Origin: SCRD01 sp046705285
GTDB taxonomy: Bacteria; Acidobacteriota; Terriglobia; UBA7540
Assembly (NCBI GenBank): GCA_046705285.1
Contig: JBJKQK010000159.1
Location: forward strand, 1 to 41,871
DNA: 41,871 nt
Reading direction: 5' to 3'
Below the pieces are notes generated by a model, which was not told where the DNA came from, searched no databases, and saw nothing but the letters and a program-made list of their open reading frames with translations. Position 1 is the first letter of the stretch; each line of letters starts with the position of its first letter. Shown in pieces: positions 39,759-41,871 of this stretch. Position numbers and translations under genes: made by a program.

Positions 39759-40693
39759 TGTGTTGATCCTCTTTCGAGTGATTTCCGGTCCCACTGCGCA
39801 AGGTTGGCGCCCGCTTCATAAGCGCTCTGGGCAAATCGCAGAATCTCATCGCCGGGCGATTTGGCCTGACGCACATCATCGTACATCAGGATGAACTCGC
39901 CAAGCTGGGCATGATAGAAAGCGTCGTTGGGCCGCACGCCTTGCGTGCCGTAGCCCGGAGGCGCTGGAGCCGTATAAGCATAAAAGGCCGGCCCCTTCAC
40001 ATCTCCGCCACCCGGCCACCAGCCCACACTGTTGCATTCATGTGAGTAAGCCTCAGAAGTGATAATGCCTTTCCTCGCCGGAGCAATCCGGCCGCTGAAG
40101 CGCGTATAAGCCAGATCGAAACTGCCCCAGAAAAAGTGAACAGGACTCGCTTTCCCCATGAAGCGCGCACGAAACTCTTCAAACACGATTGAGGTTGAAA
40201 GCAATATCCGCCAGAAGCGGTTGGCATATTCCCGATCATAGGACCGGTGAGTTTCATCCTGATCGAATTGAATCGCTTCCGGGACTTCCTGCGGCTTTGG
40301 ATCAATTGCGATCTCAATCCCGGTTGCACGCAAGGCGACCAGAAACTCCTGGTAAAAGGTTGCGACGGGTTTGGGTGCAAGCGCCAAAGACTGTAACTTG
40401 CCGCCAGGGGTCCGAATCTCCAGGCGATGCTCGATAAAATCAAACTGGATTTCAAACGCATCTCCCTGGTAAGGAATCGGCGAAGTCGTCAAGCCGCGCG
40501 TGTTCACATAGAGCGCGGCATTCCACCAGTGATTCTGGAGTGGCGCAAGGCCCAGCCGGACCTTTCCCACAATCTGCGTCCACATGTGGAGCGTGTGATA
40601 GGTATCTTCCCACTCTTCGAGCGGCAAGGCGGGCCAGAGTTCTACGGACGATGACTGCCGGGGATTATTCCCCGATTTGTCGGCCTCGTTCAT
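39755..40693 (-). CDS. DUF5996 family protein
   Basis: The 312-residue protein begins, after 18 residues, with LWPALPLEEWEDTYHTLHMW, followed by the QIVGKVRLGLAPLQNHWWNA segment and RGLTTSPIPY, the conserved start of DUF5996 proteins. Later conserved stretches include SPVHFFWGSFDLAYTRFSG, SHECNSVGWWPGG and LGEFILMYDD. There is no signal peptide or membrane segment, so it is cytoplasmic. Function is unknown. GGGAGG lies 7 nt before the ATG. The stop codon overlaps the start of the zf-UBP gene, implying that the two act together or are needed in equal amounts. Confidence 0.85.
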   Translation of the reverse strand: MNEADKSGNNPRQSSSVELWPALPLEEWEDTYHTLHMWTQIVGKVRLGLAPLQNHWWNAALYVNTRGLTTSPIPYQGDAFEIQFDFIEHRLEIRTPGGKLQSLALAPKPVATFYQEFLVALRATGIEIAIDPKPQEVPEAIQFDQDETHRSYDREYANRFWRILLSTSIVFEEFRARFMGKASPVHFFWGSFDLAYTRFSGRIAPARKGIITSEAYSHECNSVGWWPGGGDVKGPAFYAYTAPAPPGYGTQGVRPNDAFYHAQLGEFILMYDDVRQAKSPGDEILRFAQSAYEAGANLAQWDRKSLERGSTQ

Positions 40694-40752
40694 TGTTCAT
40701 CCTCCCGCGGGAAACCCGAATGCCATCTGCGCCAGCGGTTGCAGATGCGAGT

Positions 40753-40758
40753 ATTGTA
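40753..40758 (-). promoter_or_regulatory. TACAAT -10 element before the DUF5996/zf-UBP pair
   Basis: On the minus strand TACAAT (5 of 6 to TATAAT) lies 60 bp before the DUF5996 ATG. The matching -35 is poor. It is the best candidate in the 94-bp gap after the DUF4038 gene. Confidence 0.3.
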
Positions 40759-40787
40759 ACGTCTGCGATCTCACGAAGCGACTCGTC

Positions 40788-41871
40788 CTAGTCCCGTGTT
40801 CCCGGCTTCGGCAATTCCTTCGAGGCGTCATCCAACACGAATACCCAATCGCCTGGCTGTGGCGGCGCAAACTCTCGAAGTCCCCGCGTGGCAAAAGCGC
40901 CTGCCGCGCTTGCTGCCCCCGATCGTGGGTCAAACCACCAAGCCTTGGCCTGGCTCCCGGATATTTTTGACATGTCCACAGTAATCGTACGGCTGCTCGG
41001 CATATAAGCAATGACGGTACCGCCATCAGCCGCACGGGCCGCTGCAAGATAGTTGAGGCCGTTGAACTCCCCCAGCCCTTTTGTCACAACTTCATGTTTC
41101 TGGTCGGGGATGAGTTCATACCATTTGCGGGAGCCGAACAAGTCTCCCCAGTGTTCCATGCTGACCGAACCGGCAAGATCCATCGCCTGCTGCCAGGGCT
41201 CCTTCACCGGAAACAGAGTGGGCCCGTTGAAGTGCCAGATGGGATTGTTGCCAAACACGTGGCCGAAACCGCCGCAAAGGATGGTCCAATACGCCTGCCG
41301 CCGGATCTGCACCTCGGAGGAATTATGCTCGCCTTCATAGGAAGACTCGATCAGGATGAAAGGCTCAGCAGGGTTTCTGTCGTAAGCCTGGTAGAGGCGC
41401 GGATGAATCAGTTCATAGGTATAGACAGTGTTGAAACTGAGCCATCCTCCGCCGCTGTATTGGCTGAAAGCAGAATTTTCCGGAGCGCAGTGGGCCGTGA
41501 ACAAGTGTCGTTGGTCATGCTCTTTGATGCCCAGCGCGATCAGGTCAACGCGCTCCAGGGCGGATTCGGGATTGCGGTCCCCTCCCATTACCCAGATGAT
41601 GTTGTCAAAATCCTTGTAGCGCCGGCCAAGATACCTGCCGTACTCCAGGCATTTTCCCGGGCTCAGCGCCATCAACTCTTCGTACCATCCCTGGCCAGTC
41701 CCTTTGTAACCAAGGTAGATCGGTGCCAGAAGAACATAGATGCCGTTCTTTGCGGCTTCCTGAAGAACCCAGTCAGCGTATGCGAAGTACTGCTCATTCG
41801 GCGTGCTGAAATCTCCCGGTATCCTAAAGGGCGCCTCGCCTTCGGCGTTCAGGGGAGGATGCTTGCAGAAC
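40788..41871 (-). CDS. DUF4038/apiosidase-like glycoside hydrolase, C-terminal part (cut by window edge)
   Basis: The frame is open to the right edge, 361 residues visible. Near the edge it reads LNAEGEAPFRIPGDFSTPNE, followed by YADWVLQEAAKNGIYVLLAP, then YGRYLGRRYKDFDNIIWVMG and GDRNPES. These are the TIM-barrel signatures of the apiosidase-like DUF4038 family, with candidate catalytic carboxylates in GGDRNP and ILIESSYEGE. The C-terminal ~90 residues (VDMSKISGSQAKAWWFDPRS; PPQPGDWVFVLDD) match the small beta-domain that often ends these proteins. The start and any signal peptide are outside the window. It probably releases apiose or another side-chain sugar from plant glycans. Confidence 0.85.
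   Translation of the reverse strand, partial: FCKHPPLNAEGEAPFRIPGDFSTPNEQYFAYADWVLQEAAKNGIYVLLAPIYLGYKGTGQGWYEELMALSPGKCLEYGRYLGRRYKDFDNIIWVMGGDRNPESALERVDLIALGIKEHDQRHLFTAHCAPENSAFSQYSGGGWLSFNTVYTYELIHPRLYQAYDRNPAEPFILIESSYEGEHNSSEVQIRRQAYWTILCGGFGHVFGNNPIWHFNGPTLFPVKEPWQQAMDLAGSVSMEHWGDLFGSRKWYELIPDQKHEVVTKGLGEFNGLNYLAAARAADGGTVIAYMPSSRTITVDMSKISGSQAKAWWFDPRSGAASAAGAFATRGLREFAPPQPGDWVFVLDDASKELPKPGTRD

Noticed and set aside
1..41871. CRISPR arrays, tRNA or rRNA genes
   Set aside because: No regularly spaced direct repeats other than the three IS21 repeats, and no cloverleaf or rRNA-like stretch was recognised by eye.

Overview
The window looks like chromosome of a diderm bacterium, most likely an acidobacterium (Acidobacteriota). 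The clues are a TonB-dependent receptor with an N-terminal carboxypeptidase-regulatory domain, two TonB-like energy transducers, a lipid A block that uses LpxI, several DUF1080 and glycoside hydrolase genes, and a bacterial member of the archaeal Dpo2/PolB2 polymerase group. No 16S or tRNA gene was found, so the phylum is inferred from gene content only.

Layout. 1-3396 (minus strand): the start of a GT39/PMT-like membrane glycosyltransferase that runs off the left edge, then a TonB-dependent receptor preceded by a small Cys-rich exported protein. 3666-4995: pgsA and an AMMECR1-family gene, overlapping, behind a near-consensus sigma-70 promoter. 5637-12812: a long minus-strand block, fabZ-lpxA-lpxI-Gfo/Idh oxidoreductase-TonB protein-miaA-hfq-hflX, with a good promoter in front of fabZ. 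12940-17272 (plus): folD, coaE, a DUF1080 lipoprotein and an NAD(P)-binding epimerase-like gene.

17388-20900 is a complete IS21-family insertion sequence. Its ends can be read to the base: 53-bp imperfect terminal inverted repeats flanked by a perfect 9-bp duplication (ATGTTGGCA). It carries istA, istB, an upstream zinc-finger-like ORF containing three internal repeats, and a downstream small ORF. 21127-24075 (minus): a TonB-like protein followed by an M48 metalloprotease.

24206-27612 (minus) is the most interesting region. It is a three-gene cassette: a RecA/RadA-like protein with a degraded P-loop, a 115-residue unknown protein, and a B-family DNA polymerase that keeps its palm aspartates but seems to have lost its proofreading exonuclease. 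Its promoter carries three GCGA repeats at 10-11 bp spacing. The set resembles the PolB2/Dpo2 neighbourhood of archaea and, in composition, the bacterial imuA-imuB-dnaE2 mutagenesis cassettes.

28270-30335 (plus): a NarL/FixJ response regulator and an orphan sigma-54 activator. 30836-41871: a carbohydrate-oriented stretch with a GH36-like lipoprotein, a second DUF1080 protein, a small lipoprotein, a broken DUF6228-like gene, a GH28 enzyme, a MacB-type permease, an APC-family permease, a translationally coupled DUF5996 / zf-UBP pair, and a DUF4038 apiosidase-like hydrolase cut by the right edge. The hydrolases suggest breakdown of pectin and plant side-chain sugars.
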